The translations under genes and the position numbers were made by a program. A model generated the notes under the pieces. It was not told where the DNA came from. It saw only the letters and a program-made list of their open reading frames with translations, and made no database searches. From NCBI GenBank assembly GCA_002336815.1, contig DDEU01000008.1:58082-122081 (forward strand): 64,000 nt of DNA, given 5' to 3'. Shown here in pieces: positions 17,724 to 26,646 of this stretch (within the stretch, counting starts at the first letter, position 1; each line of letters begins with the position of its first letter). The DNA comes from Chitinophagaceae bacterium UBA1946. GTDB taxonomy: Bacteria; Bacteroidota; Bacteroidia; Chitinophagales; Chitinophagaceae.

Positions 17724-17983
17724 TCGGTGAAATTATTTAAAAAAACTATTACAAGTGCCGGCCCCGATTGTTCCCATTATTATGCCGAATGGTTAAATTT
17801 GCCACGCTGGCAGCAGGCGAACCATTGTTGGCATTTATTGGCTGATAGTTGGCCTGCAAACAGTACCTTTGGCGGCATTCTGAAATCAGGCTGGTAAAAA
17901 CCCGGCATCCGCAAGTAATTACGGATCATATACTACCGGGTCTGATGTTTTTATTTTTAATTGTTGACTTTTTTACTTTAAAC

Positions 17984-18784
17984 ATGGCAAGAATAATAGG
18001 TATCGCTAACCAGAAAGGCGGTGTAGGCAAAACGACTACTGCGATAAACCTGGCAGCAAGCCTGGCAGTGCTTGAATTTAAAACCCTGCTGGTAGACGCT
18101 GATCCGCAGGCCAACAGCACTACTGGTGTTGGTTTCGACCTGCACAATGTTACCCAGAGCCTGTACGATTGCATGGTAAACGAAACCCCTGCCAAAGATG
18201 TATTGCTGAAAACCGATGTGCCTTATCTTGACCTTATTCCATCCCACATCGACCTGGTGGGTGCCGAAATTGAAATGATCAATTACCCGAGCCGTGAAGG
18301 GGTATTGAAAAAAATACTGGAGCCCATTGAATCAGAATATGATTTTATTATCATCGATTGCTCCCCTTCACTCGGCCTCATTACTGTAAATGCGCTGGTG
18401 GCTTCCAACAGCGTGGCAATACCTGTGCAAACCGAATTTTTTGCCCTTGAAGGATTGGGTAAATTACTCAATACCATCAAGATCGTTCAGAGCCGTCTTA
18501 ACCCCGAACTGCAGATAGAAGGTATTTTGATGACCATGTACGATGGTCGCCTACGCCTCTGCAACCAGGTAGTGGCTGAAGTGAGAAGGCATTTTGAAGA
18601 GATCGTTTTTAACAGCATGATACACCGCAATACCAAACTGAGTGAAGCGCCCAGTTTTGGAAAGCCCGTGATATTGTACGATGCAGACAGCAAGGGTGCT
18701 GTAAACTACCTCAACCTTGCCAAAGAGATCCTTCAAAAGAACAATATGACGAGGATGAGCCAGGAAGATAAGATCATTAACTGA
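17984..18784 (+). CDS. parA: Chromosome-partitioning ATPase ParA
   Basis: The 266-residue Walker ATPase opens with the deviant Walker A loop QKGGVGKTTT (residues 10-19; signature Lys11), followed by VDADPQANST (Walker A') and IIDCSPSLG (Walker B). It works with ParB to segregate replication origins. The ATG at 17984 is chosen over an upstream start at 17849, because the fold begins immediately with MARIIGIANQK. parB follows after an approximately 90-bp AT-rich spacer. The parA-parB-DUF5683-dapB order is typical of Bacteroidota chromosomes, so this is the chromosomal copy rather than a plasmid system. Confidence 0.95.
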   Translation: MARIIGIANQKGGVGKTTTAINLAASLAVLEFKTLLVDADPQANSTTGVGFDLHNVTQSLYDCMVNETPAKDVLLKTDVPYLDLIPSHIDLVGAEIEMINYPSREGVLKKILEPIESEYDFIIIDCSPSLGLITVNALVASNSVAIPVQTEFFALEGLGKLLNTIKIVQSRLNPELQIEGILMTMYDGRLRLCNQVVAEVRRHFEEIVFNSMIHRNTKLSEAPSFGKPVILYDADSKGAVNYLNLAKEILQKNNMTRMSQEDKIIN

Positions 18785-18874
18785 TTTGATGATTTGCTGA
18801 TTTGAAAATTAAGAAGCCTGTTGATCCTGGTAACAACTCATCATCAAATCTCCAACTAATTTCCAGATTAAATT
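18785..18874. repeat. AT-rich imperfect palindromic intergenic element
   Basis: The parA-parB spacer contains GATTTGATGATTTGCTGATTT on the left and a complementary CATCATCAAATCTCC on the right, separated by about 35 bp. A similar layout fills the iscS-iscU spacer (30748-30840). It may be a dispersed repeat family or an RNA structure. Confidence 0.45.
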
Positions 18875-19792
18875 ATGACGACTCCAAATAAAAAAGACGC
18901 ACTGGGCAAAGGCATCAGGAGCCTGCTGCAGAATATTGATGCAGACCTTAAAAGCACATCGGGAACGCTGAAAACAGACGTAGTGGAAAAAACCACTGCA
19001 GTAAACAGGATCACACTCGACCAGATAGAAGTGAATCCAAAACAGCCACGCCGCGATTTTGATGAAGCTGCCCTCAGCGAACTCGCCGCTTCTTTAAAGC
19101 TGCACGATGTGATACAACCACTCACCGTAAGCAAACTGCCCAGTGGTAAATACCGGCTCATAGCGGGGGAACGTCGGTTCAGGGCGGCAAAGATCGCCGG
19201 CTTGAAAGACGTACCCGTTTACCTGCGCCAGGCCAATGATGCAGAATTACTGGAACTGGCCCTGCTGGAAAATTTACAAAGAGAAAATCTGAATGCCATA
19301 GAGATCGCCCTCAGTTACAAACGCCTGATGGACGAACTGGATTATACACAGGAGCAGGTAGCAGAAAGAATGGGCAAGGAAAGAAGCACCGTTACCAACT
19401 ATATCCGCCTGCTGAAATTGCCACCTGATATACAGGTGGCCGTTAGAACAGGTGTCATCAGCATGGGACATGCCAGGGCATTGATCAATGTGGATGTGGT
19501 AGACAAACAACTATTCATCTTTTCTGAGATAAAGAAACAGGGACTTTCAGTAAGACAAACTGAAGACCTGGTTCGCAAAATGTACACCGGCGAAAGCAAT
19601 GCTGTTAAAAGTGTTGTAAAAGCCCAGTTGCCACCGGCATTTAAAAAGATTGAAGATAATTTAGCATCCCAGTTCAACACCAAAGTAAAAATGGTGCACA
19701 GTAAAAAAGGTCATGGTTCTGTAACATTTGAGTATTATTCACTTGAAGAACTCAATGGCCTGCTGGATAAACTGAACGTAAAAGTTAGTTGA
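18875..19792 (+). CDS. parB: Chromosome-partitioning protein ParB
   Basis: The 305-residue protein has an N-terminal lysine-rich leader (LGKGIRSLL, the ParA-stimulating type), a ParB/Srx CTPase domain with GERRFRAAK (about residues 93-101), a helix-turn-helix (VAERMGKERSTVTNYIRLLK, about 165-185) and a C-terminal dimerisation region. It binds parS sites and loads on DNA as a CTP clamp. I saw no parS consensus in the window. Its TGA overlaps the ATG of the next gene by one base, suggesting translational coupling. Confidence 0.95.
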   Translation: MTTPNKKDALGKGIRSLLQNIDADLKSTSGTLKTDVVEKTTAVNRITLDQIEVNPKQPRRDFDEAALSELAASLKLHDVIQPLTVSKLPSGKYRLIAGERRFRAAKIAGLKDVPVYLRQANDAELLELALLENLQRENLNAIEIALSYKRLMDELDYTQEQVAERMGKERSTVTNYIRLLKLPPDIQVAVRTGVISMGHARALINVDVVDKQLFIFSEIKKQGLSVRQTEDLVRKMYTGESNAVKSVVKAQLPPAFKKIEDNLASQFNTKVKMVHSKKGHGSVTFEYYSLEELNGLLDKLNVKVS

Positions 19793-20397
19793 TGAAAAAA
19801 ATCCTGCTGTTGAATTTTCTTTTTTCATTCCTCTGTGCTGTACAGCTCACAGCGCAGGTGCCGGATAGCCTGGTTAAAAAAAAACCTCCGGTAGCAGCGG
19901 ATAGCAGCAGGAAAAAAAATTCACAGGTATTCAATCCACGTACTGCTACGTTGAGATCTGCTATATTGCCGGGATGGGGACAGATTTACAACAAAAAATA
20001 CTGGAAACTGCCGCTGGTATGGGGCGCATTGGGTACAACAGCCGGCATCTATTTTTATAATGTAAAAAACTACCGCTCCCTCAAAGAGGCTTATATTTAT
20101 CTTACCGACACAGACCCTAGTAACGACGGCCAGGTAAATCCTCTGTACCGGAACCTTTCCGCAGAATCCATCCGCAGTTACAGGAACAGCTTCCGGCAGA
20201 ACGTAGATTATTCGGTATTGTTCTTTTTACTTTTTTGGGGATTGAATGTTGTGGACGCAACCGTTGATGCCCACCTGAAAGCATTTGACGTAGATGATAA
20301 TCTGAGCCTCGAGATACGGCCGGGATACAGCCCGATGGCCAACACCTCCGGCATCAGCCTTGTATTGAATATTGGAAAAACAAATAAGGGTAAATGA
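19792..20397 (+). CDS. DUF5683 domain protein
   Basis: The 201-residue protein has a signal peptide (cleavage near TAQ/V), a basic Pro/Lys/Ser linker with a nine-A run (19874-19882), then the DUF5683 core: LRSAILPGWGQIYNKKYWK followed by hydrophobic segments LVWGALGTTAGIYFY and YSVLFFLLFWGLNVVDA. The family is Bacteroidota-specific and sits next to parAB and dapB; its role at the envelope is unknown. The start overlaps the parB stop by one base; a TTG one codon upstream is also in frame. Confidence 0.85.
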   Translation: MKKILLLNFLFSFLCAVQLTAQVPDSLVKKKPPVAADSSRKKNSQVFNPRTATLRSAILPGWGQIYNKKYWKLPLVWGALGTTAGIYFYNVKNYRSLKEAYIYLTDTDPSNDGQVNPLYRNLSAESIRSYRNSFRQNVDYSVLFFLLFWGLNVVDATVDAHLKAFDVDDNLSLEIRPGYSPMANTSGISLVLNIGKTNKGK

Positions 20398-20532
20398 CAG
20401 GTAGCTTTTACCGATTCCCTTATAGACCTTTAAAGATTGATACTCATCTGGCTAATTGAGCATTCGAAAATTGAAGCTGCATTTAGCATTCCTTCCTAAC
20501 TTCACTTTTTTATTTCTACAAATTTTATTTCC

Positions 20533-21249
20533 ATGAACATCGCATTGATCGGGTATGGCAAAATGGGCAAGGCCATTGAAGAGATCGCTTTGCAAAGAGG
20601 GCATACCATTGTGCTTACAATTGATTTTGACAACCAGCACGATTTCACCAGAGAGAACCTGCAAAAAGCGGATGTGGCCATAGAGTTTACCGGGCCGCAC
20701 AGCGCTGTTGAAAATATCACCCGCTGCCTGCAATACGGCGTACCGCTGGTTTGCGGCAGCACCGGCTGGCTCGAAAAATGGGAGGCGGTAAAAAAACTGT
20801 GTGAAGAAGAGAATGGTTCACTCCTGTATGCCAGCAATTTCAGCGTGGGTGTAAACCTGTTTTTTGAATTGAATCAATACCTGGCCAAACTGATGAGCAG
20901 CCATCCAGGCTACAATGTAAGCATGGAAGAGATCCATCACACGCAAAAAAAAGATGCCCCCAGCGGCACGGCCATTACATTGGCAGAACAGGTGCTGCAG
21001 CATATCACCGGCAAAAGCAAATGGGTGAACGATGCCACATCCAACCCTGCCGAACTTTCCATCATCAGTAAAAGAATTGATCCTGCACCGGGTACACACA
21101 GCATTAAATACAGCAGCGAAATTGATGACATAGAGATCATCCATACCGCACACAGCCGCAAAGGTTTTGCCACCGGCGCCGTACTGGCAGCAGAATTTTT
21201 AAATGGCAAAAAAGGCATTTTTTCCATGAAGCAGGTACTCGGGCTTTGA
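20533..21249 (+). CDS. dapB: 4-hydroxy-tetrahydrodipicolinate reductase
   Basis: The 238-residue NAD(P)H-dependent enzyme acts in lysine and meso-diaminopimelate synthesis. The N-terminal Rossmann fold has a short glycine loop (IGYGKMGKAIE). The catalytic/substrate block is EEIHHTQKKDAPSGTA, and GHT-type C-terminal residues include FATGAVLAAEF. The protein is shorter than the E. coli enzyme (273 aa), as usual in Bacteroidota. It lies 135 bp after DUF5683. In many relatives lepB follows; here a response regulator does. Confidence 0.93.
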   Translation: MNIALIGYGKMGKAIEEIALQRGHTIVLTIDFDNQHDFTRENLQKADVAIEFTGPHSAVENITRCLQYGVPLVCGSTGWLEKWEAVKKLCEEENGSLLYASNFSVGVNLFFELNQYLAKLMSSHPGYNVSMEEIHHTQKKDAPSGTAITLAEQVLQHITGKSKWVNDATSNPAELSIISKRIDPAPGTHSIKYSSEIDDIEIIHTAHSRKGFATGAVLAAEFLNGKKGIFSMKQVLGL

Positions 21250-21392
21250 TTCCGCCACTGCCTGCAACAGCCGGTAGTAATAAACATTTTTTACCCACAC
21301 AAGAAAGCACCGGGTATTAGCGTTAATTTTAGTGCTGATCATTTATTAACATTGCTGCCTGATAGCAATATACCTCTGCAATCAAACCTTAA

Positions 21393-22049
21393 ATGAGTAC
21401 GGGAAAAATTTTGCTGGCAATTGTTGACGATCACCAGATAGTGATTGATGGCCTCAAGTCATTGCTCGAAGGGCACGACCGGTTTACCGTTGCGATTGAA
21501 ACCACCAACCCCGTGCAAATGCTGGAAGCACTGCACCACACTCCTGTTGATATTTTACTCACCGATGTAATGATGCCGCAGATGAATGGCGCCGAACTGG
21601 CCATTGCAGTAAGGAAGCAGTTTCCACAAGTGAGGATACTCGCCCTTTCGATGAGCGGCCAGGGAGATGTAGTGAATAAAATGATCGAAGAAGCTGACAT
21701 ATCAGGCTACGTGGTAAAGAACATTGGAAAAAAGGACCTGGTGTATGCACTCGAAAAAATTGCCGCCGGTGGTCTTTACTTTACAGATGAGATCATTGCT
21801 GAAATGACGAGGGCAAGCGAAATGCAAAAGGAAAATGAAGAGGTAAGACTCAGCGCCCGGGAAATTGAAGTGATCAAACTGATAGAAAAAGAATACAGCA
21901 ACAAGCTCATTGCCGATACCCTTTTCCTGAGTGAACGCACCGTAGAAACCCACCGTAAGAACATCTTCCGGAAAACAAAGACCAACAGTGTGATCGGTCT
22001 TATCAAATACGCTTACGAACACAAACTGATAGAGACACAGCATTCCTAG
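21393..22049 (+). CDS. NarL/FixJ-family response regulator
   Basis: The 218-residue regulator has a receiver domain (1-125) with Asp12/Asp13, phospho-acceptor Asp58 (ILLTDVMMP), Ser86 and Lys109, followed by a LuxR-type HTH (about 150-215: LSAREIEVIKLI and SERTVETHRKNIFRKT). It should bind DNA when phosphorylated. No histidine kinase gene adjoins it; the PAS/HATPase protein at 8607 lacks its phospho-acceptor His. The target genes are unknown. Confidence 0.92.
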   Translation: MSTGKILLAIVDDHQIVIDGLKSLLEGHDRFTVAIETTNPVQMLEALHHTPVDILLTDVMMPQMNGAELAIAVRKQFPQVRILALSMSGQGDVVNKMIEEADISGYVVKNIGKKDLVYALEKIAAGGLYFTDEIIAEMTRASEMQKENEEVRLSAREIEVIKLIEKEYSNKLIADTLFLSERTVETHRKNIFRKTKTNSVIGLIKYAYEHKLIETQHS

Positions 22050-22162
22050 CTGTACCGCCCAATTATTCCACATTTAATAAATACATTACATAAACGGCTG
22101 GCAAAGCGGAACATTTAATTGCTAAATTGCATAGCCGAAAATTTCAGCGGCAAAAAAGACTT

Positions 22163-23299
22163 ATGAATATTGCCATCGTTTGCTACCCCACTTTTGGTGG
22201 TAGCGGAGTACTTGCTACAGAACTAGGGAAAGCGCTTGCTGATAAAGGCCACAACATACATTTTATCACCTACCAGCAACCGGTAAGGCTGAGTGGTTTT
22301 CATGCCAATATTTTTTACCACGAAGTAAGGGTACCAACTTATCCACTGTTTGATTTTCCACCTTACGAAACAGCGCTGGCAAGTACGATGGTGGATGTGA
22401 TCATCAACAACAACATTGAACTGCTGCATGTGCATTATGCCATTCCTCATGCAGCCGCCGCTTATATGGCCAAGCAGATACTGGCCAAAGAGGGCTTATA
22501 CATTCCCGTTATCACTACGCTGCATGGCACAGATATCACACTGGTAGGCCGTGATAAAACTTATAAACCTGTGGTAACTTTTTCAATGATGGAAAGCGAC
22601 ATTCTTACAGCCGTTTCCAAAAACCTGAAAGAAGAAACCTATAAAAATTTCGAGATCGATAAAGACATTGAAGTGATCTACAATTTTGTAGATGTAAAAC
22701 GTTTCAATAAAAAACCGGTGGATGCCTTCAGGAAACTGATCGCTCCCAATGGAGAAAAGATCATTGTACACGCCTCCAACTTCAGAAAGGTAAAAAGAGT
22801 AGAGGATGTGATAAATGCTTTTTTACTCATCAACGAAAAAATGCCTTCCAAGTTATTGCTGCTGGGCGATGGTCCCGAAAGGCCTTTTGCAGAATCGATC
22901 TGCCGCGACTGCGTAGCAGCCACGAACATTAAATTTTTAGGAAAGCAGGAACAGATGGAAGACATTCTTCCATTGGCAGACTTGTTTTTACTTACGAGCG
23001 AATATGAAAGCTTCGGCCTTGCTGCCCTGGAAGCAATGGCTGCTGAAGTGCCCGTTATTTCAACCAATGCCGGCGGTTTGCCAGAAATCAATATCGATGG
23101 CGTAACCGGCTATATGACCAATGTGGGTGATGTGGAAGATATGTGCGCCAAGGCACTGGAAATTTTAAAAGACAAAGAAACACACGACAATTTTAAGGCC
23201 AATGCACTGAAACAGGCAAGGCGTTTCGACATTGACAATATTGTTCCTGAATACGAAAAGTTATATAAGCGCCTGCTGGTAAAAGCTAGCGTGGCTTAA
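22163..23299 (+). CDS. bshA: N-acetyl-alpha-D-glucosaminyl L-malate synthase BshA
   Basis: The 378-residue GT-B family glycosyltransferase (GT4) catalyses the first step of bacillithiol synthesis, joining GlcNAc from UDP-GlcNAc to L-malate. The BshA-type N-terminus (IAIVCYPTFGGSGVLATELG), HGTDITLVG and the donor-site ESFGLAALEAMA motif are present. The ATG at 22163 is chosen because the fold begins there; 12 upstream codons to 22127 are open but atypical. Its 3' end overlaps the convergent LytM gene by 14 bp. The bacillithiol genes bshB and bshC are not in this window. Confidence 0.9.
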   Translation: MNIAIVCYPTFGGSGVLATELGKALADKGHNIHFITYQQPVRLSGFHANIFYHEVRVPTYPLFDFPPYETALASTMVDVIINNNIELLHVHYAIPHAAAAYMAKQILAKEGLYIPVITTLHGTDITLVGRDKTYKPVVTFSMMESDILTAVSKNLKEETYKNFEIDKDIEVIYNFVDVKRFNKKPVDAFRKLIAPNGEKIIVHASNFRKVKRVEDVINAFLLINEKMPSKLLLLGDGPERPFAESICRDCVAATNIKFLGKQEQMEDILPLADLFLLTSEYESFGLAALEAMAAEVPVISTNAGGLPEINIDGVTGYMTNVGDVEDMCAKALEILKDKETHDNFKANALKQARRFDIDNIVPEYEKLYKRLLVKASVA

Positions 23300-24587
23300 G
23301 CCATCCGGCAGGATCCATTCCGCCTCTTTCATTATTGATCTGCAGATCTACTGCTCCAATACCATCCAGGTTGGCAGCGGCTTTCCCGATCACCTGCCCT
23401 ACTTTTACTGACTGGCCCTTTGATACGCTTACGCCTGCAATATTGCTGTAGCCGCTGAAATAACGGCCATGTTTTATCACTACCATCTGCACATCATCGT
23501 AATTGTTCACCATCACTACCTCTCCCTCAAAAACTGATTTAACCGGGGTGCCTACATCACAACCAATAGAGATACCATCAGAAACTACTACTACCCCATT
23601 CGCCAGCGTATTGGAACCATAATGAAGCAAAATATAACCACTGCTTACAGGCCAGGGCAGGTTTCTTTTATTTCCTTCGAAGCTTGCATTTAATTTAACG
23701 TCTGCCTCTGTTGCCAGCAATACACTGGTTTGTGCTTTTACGGGCGCATCTGCTTTTTTAACCTTACCGGTTGTTTTGGTTGCACCGCCGGTGCTGGCTG
23801 TGCTGCTGGCTTTGGCTGCTTTAGCGGCAGCAGCGGCAGCATCATTGGCTTCTTTAATAGCACGTTTAATGGCAGCAGCAATAGCATTGTTCACTTTGGC
23901 CATTTGCTTTTTTTTGGCTGCGATCTGGTTATTGAGTTCCTTGCCTTTTGCTTTTAATTGTTCTACGATCTTATTTTTCTCTTCCTGCTGCGCCTGCAAC
24001 GCATCTGCTTCTTTGCTCTGTACCTCCAGCACTTCCCCCTTCTTCTTTTTAGTGCCGCTCAGTTCTTCAATTCTTGTCTTTAACAGCGTTTGTGTACGGA
24101 GTATATTGTCGCCCTGCATTTCCCGGTAGGCCCGGTAACTCTTCAAATAATTCACCCTTTTAATGGCATCATTAAAACTGGAAGAAGAAAATATGAAATT
24201 CAAAAAATCAGAATTGCTCCTGTTCTTATAAGCATACACCATGCTTTTTGCATACTCCTGTTTTAGTGTATCGAGCAGTAACTGCAGTTTATTGATATCC
24301 CGCTGGCTTTTGTAAATATTGTTATCCATCAGGTTGATCTCCCTGTTGATATTGGCCACCATGTTTTCCTGTATGCGGAGCTTGTGATTTATTCCACCCA
24401 ATACACTCAGATTTTCCTTCGTGGTTTTTCTTACATCATCCAGGTTTCGCTGTGCCTGCTCCAGTTCTTTTTTTAACTGCTGGCGCTCTCTTTCAAGATC
24501 CTGCTGTTCTTTGGATGCCGGCGGCTGCGCCAGTACAGCAGTACCACTGATCAATAAAAAAATAATGGTTGCAATAATCCTGTTCAT
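23286..24587 (-). CDS. EnvC/NlpD-like coiled-coil protein with degenerate LytM (M23) domain
   Basis: The 433-residue protein has a signal peptide (cleavage near LAQ/P), long coiled coils (about 23-130 and 160-260), an Ala/Lys/Ser/Thr-rich linker (240-305) and a C-terminal M23-type domain (about 310-430). The metal-binding His-x-His near the end is replaced by GIGAVDLQI, so the domain is probably catalytically dead, as in EnvC, which activates amidases at the division site. The partner amidase is not in this window. It is last in the ispF-dut-DUF4292 run of - strand genes. Confidence 0.83.
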   Translation of the reverse strand: MNRIIATIIFLLISGTAVLAQPPASKEQQDLERERQQLKKELEQAQRNLDDVRKTTKENLSVLGGINHKLRIQENMVANINREINLMDNNIYKSQRDINKLQLLLDTLKQEYAKSMVYAYKNRSNSDFLNFIFSSSSFNDAIKRVNYLKSYRAYREMQGDNILRTQTLLKTRIEELSGTKKKKGEVLEVQSKEADALQAQQEEKNKIVEQLKAKGKELNNQIAAKKKQMAKVNNAIAAAIKRAIKEANDAAAAAAKAAKASSTASTGGATKTTGKVKKADAPVKAQTSVLLATEADVKLNASFEGNKRNLPWPVSSGYILLHYGSNTLANGVVVVSDGISIGCDVGTPVKSVFEGEVVMVNNYDDVQMVVIKHGRYFSGYSNIAGVSVSKGQSVKVGQVIGKAAANLDGIGAVDLQINNERGGMDPAGWLKPR

Positions 24588-24694
24588 GCACCGGTATTTA
24601 TGGGGTTAGCAAAAAATGGTTCAGGTAAAATTTTTCTGGTTGTTGTGTAAATTAAAGGATTATAAAACAGAACAGGACGATAAATATATACCAT

Positions 24695-25540
24695 TTACCT
24701 GCGTTTATAATTCTTCGGGATGTTAAAATTTACCTGTATTTCTTTATCAAATTCGTATTGCTTAAACTTTAGTTGAATGTCGAGTTTGTTTTTTTCCGAC
24801 ACGGTAATTTCCCGGTAGGTAGAAAAATTGATCGCATTGTGCTGTTCAAATTCGTCATACGTAATATCGGCCGTACGGTTGCGGTTGATGTCGAGATCAT
24901 CCAGTTTGCTGTGCACAACAGTATTGCCCGGCTTGTTGATGGTAAGCAAATGTTTGAAATCCTGCCCTACCGTACCAAGCAGTATCTTCGATTCTGTTTC
25001 CTTATATGATACTACGCTGTCTGTAAAAAAGATGGGATTACCAAGCAGCAGGTCCTGCAAGGTTTTAAAATCAAATGGTATCTGCGTTACTTCCTGCAGG
25101 TAATCGATAGATCTGAATTGTACTTCCTTGTTGATCTTGTCTATCACAAACACACTATCCATCGTTATCTTGGCCCTGAATGCTTCAATGTTAAATACTG
25201 TAGCATAGCCGGATATCCAGATCACACTGTCTTTGATCATTCTTACAAAAGCGGTTATCCCCGGCTGCTTGCCCTTGCTGTCCTGGTAATCAACTTTTAT
25301 TTTAGCAGAGAAGGTTTTAAAATCCGTGTGCTTTTTATGAATACCGTCCATCGCAGTGCGGATGATATTGAGCGAATCTGCATTAGAGCTCGGACTGATG
25401 GTAACCCCGGTAGTATCCTTTTTAGAAATGGCGGCCTGTATTTTCTTAGTTGACTTACAACTGCCCGAAAAAACGATCATTGCGATCCCAATTAAAAATA
25501 TCCAGCCGTTGTTAAATCCCCTGATCAGTTTCTTCATCAT
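24695..25540 (-). CDS. DUF4292 lipoprotein (LolB-like fold)
   Basis: The 281-residue protein has a lipoprotein signal with lipobox FSGSC (Cys28). The body alternates beta strands (FSAKIKVDYQDSKGK, SVIWISGYATVF) matching DUF4292, a Bacteroidota family predicted to share the LolA/LolB lipid-binding fold. Its role in lipoprotein handling is an inference from fold. The ATG ATG pair at 25540/25537 is preferred, leaving a 10-bp gap after dut; a longer frame would overlap dut. The DUF4292-LytM order recurs in related genomes. Confidence 0.82.
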   Translation of the reverse strand: MMKKLIRGFNNGWIFLIGIAMIVFSGSCKSTKKIQAAISKKDTTGVTISPSSNADSLNIIRTAMDGIHKKHTDFKTFSAKIKVDYQDSKGKQPGITAFVRMIKDSVIWISGYATVFNIEAFRAKITMDSVFVIDKINKEVQFRSIDYLQEVTQIPFDFKTLQDLLLGNPIFFTDSVVSYKETESKILLGTVGQDFKHLLTINKPGNTVVHSKLDDLDINRNRTADITYDEFEQHNAINFSTYREITVSEKNKLDIQLKFKQYEFDKEIQVNFNIPKNYKRR

Positions 25541-25550
25541 CAATGTTATT

Positions 25551-25994
25551 TTAGTATTTCCCTGTGTGTCCAAATCCGCCTGTTCCTCTTTCAGTCAATG
25601 CGATATCTTCTACCAAATTCAATGTTGCCTGCTCCACTTTACTGATCACCAGTTGGGCAATACGGTCTCCCTGTTTGATCTCCTGTGGCTCGTTGCTCAG
25701 GTTGATCAGGATAATTTTTATTTCGCCCCGGTAATCACTGTCGATAGTGCCCGGCGAATTGAGGCAGGTGATGCCCTCGTTGATCGCCAGTCCGCTCCTT
25801 GGTCTTACCTGCGCCTCGTATCCTTCCGGCAATTCTATAAACAGCCCGGTAGGGATCAGCTTTCTTTCAAGCGGCAGCAACAATACAGCTTCGTTTAATT
25901 GCGCCCTCAGGTCCATGCCTGCCGAACCTTCCGTTGCATAGGCCGGCAACTGGTTGGTCGATTTGTTTACAATGTTCACCGAAATTTTTGGCAT
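25551..25994 (-). CDS. dut: Deoxyuridine 5'-triphosphate nucleotidohydrolase
   Basis: The 147-residue trimeric dUTPase hydrolyses dUTP to dUMP and pyrophosphate. All five motifs are present in order: AGMDLRA (I), PRSGLA (II), GTIDSDYRGEI (III), RIAQLV (IV) and ERGTGGFGHTG (V, the mobile C-terminal arm). The length is normal. A TAACTTTG box lies five bases before the start codon (26000-26007), so a promoter inside the ispF-dut gap is likely. Confidence 0.96.
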   Translation of the reverse strand: MPKISVNIVNKSTNQLPAYATEGSAGMDLRAQLNEAVLLLPLERKLIPTGLFIELPEGYEAQVRPRSGLAINEGITCLNSPGTIDSDYRGEIKIILINLSNEPQEIKQGDRIAQLVISKVEQATLNLVEDIALTERGTGGFGHTGKY

Positions 25995-25999
25995 GGCAG

Positions 26000-26007
26000 C
26001 AAAGTTA
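26000..26007 (-). promoter_or_regulatory. TAnnTTTG -7 box before dut
   Basis: TAACTTTG matches the Bacteroidota -7 consensus TAnnTTTG and ends five bases before the dut ATG. No -33 TTTG at the usual 19-21 bp spacing was found. Confidence 0.4.
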
Positions 26008-26086
26008 ATGATGTGAGTAAAGAATAGTGCAGAAGATCAACTTTAAGGCCGGTAATATTATCTTAAATTTCCCCGGCAGGTACAGG

Positions 26087-26566
26087 CTATTGTTGCTGCA
26101 GCAGTATTGTTGCATAAGCTACCAACCCTTCTTCCCTCCCCACAAATCCCATTTTTTCTGTAGTGGTGGCTTTGATACTCACCGCATTTTTTTCCAGGGA
26201 GAGTATACCGGCGATCACTTCCTGCATCTGCGGCACATAGCTTTTTATTTTGGGGGCCTGCAGGCAAAGCGTACTGTCGATGTTGACAATGGAATATCCT
26301 TCTTTTTGGATCAACTCAAAACTTTTTGCCAGCAATATTTTGCTGTCAATGTTTTTAAGAGCAGCGTCTGTGTCAGGAAAATGAACACCGATATCTCCCA
26401 GGCAGGCAGCACCCAGCATTGCATCGCAAATGGCATGCAGCAACACATCTGCATCGCTGTGGCCCAGCGCCCCTTTATCATGTGCAATTTTAATCCCTCC
26501 CAGCCAGAACTCCCTGTCGGTAACCAATTGGTGATAATCAACTCCAAAGCCAATACGCAGATTCAT
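26087..26566 (-). CDS. ispF: 2-C-methyl-D-erythritol 2,4-cyclodiphosphate synthase
   Basis: The 159-residue enzyme catalyses the cyclisation step of the MEP isoprenoid pathway. Zinc and substrate motifs are visible: RIGFGVDYHQL near the N-terminus (Asp-x-His type, here DYH), LGHSDADVLLHAI, DIGVHFPDTD and ATTTEKMGFVGREEG. The length is normal. It lies downstream of the porV terminator and upstream of dut. A TACATTTG box with TTG 18 bp upstream is visible at 26583-26611. Confidence 0.95.
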   Translation of the reverse strand: MNLRIGFGVDYHQLVTDREFWLGGIKIAHDKGALGHSDADVLLHAICDAMLGAACLGDIGVHFPDTDAALKNIDSKILLAKSFELIQKEGYSIVNIDSTLCLQAPKIKSYVPQMQEVIAGILSLEKNAVSIKATTTEKMGFVGREEGLVAYATILLQQQ

Positions 26567-26582
26567 GATTCAAAAATTTGGG

Positions 26583-26611
26583 CAAATGTAGCCATAAAAA
26601 AGCGTCTCCAA
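26583..26611 (-). promoter_or_regulatory. Predicted Bacteroidota-type promoter for ispF
   Basis: On the - strand TTG (26611-26609) is followed by 18 bp and TACATTTG (26590-26583), matching the Bacteroidota TTTG-N19-TAnnTTTG model with one base shorter spacing. The -33 half overlaps the porV terminator stem. Confidence 0.4.
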
Positions 26612-26630
26612 TGGGTTGGAGACGCTTTTG
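26597..26630 (-). terminator. Terminator downstream of porV
   Basis: AAAAGCGTCTCCAA (26598-26611), a TGGG loop and TTGGAGACGCTTTT (26616-26629) form a perfect 14-bp stem. It lies 17 bp past the porV stop and ends in a U-run for - strand transcripts. Confidence 0.85.
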
Positions 26631-26646
26631 AAAATTGTGAATATTT

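Noticed and set aside
17849..17983. N-terminal extension of ParA
   Set aside because: The ParA fold starts at the 17984 ATG; upstream codons carry no conserved features.
17724..18875. parS sites near parAB
   Set aside because: I searched by eye for a GTTCCACGTGGAAC-like palindrome and saw none; sites may lie elsewhere.
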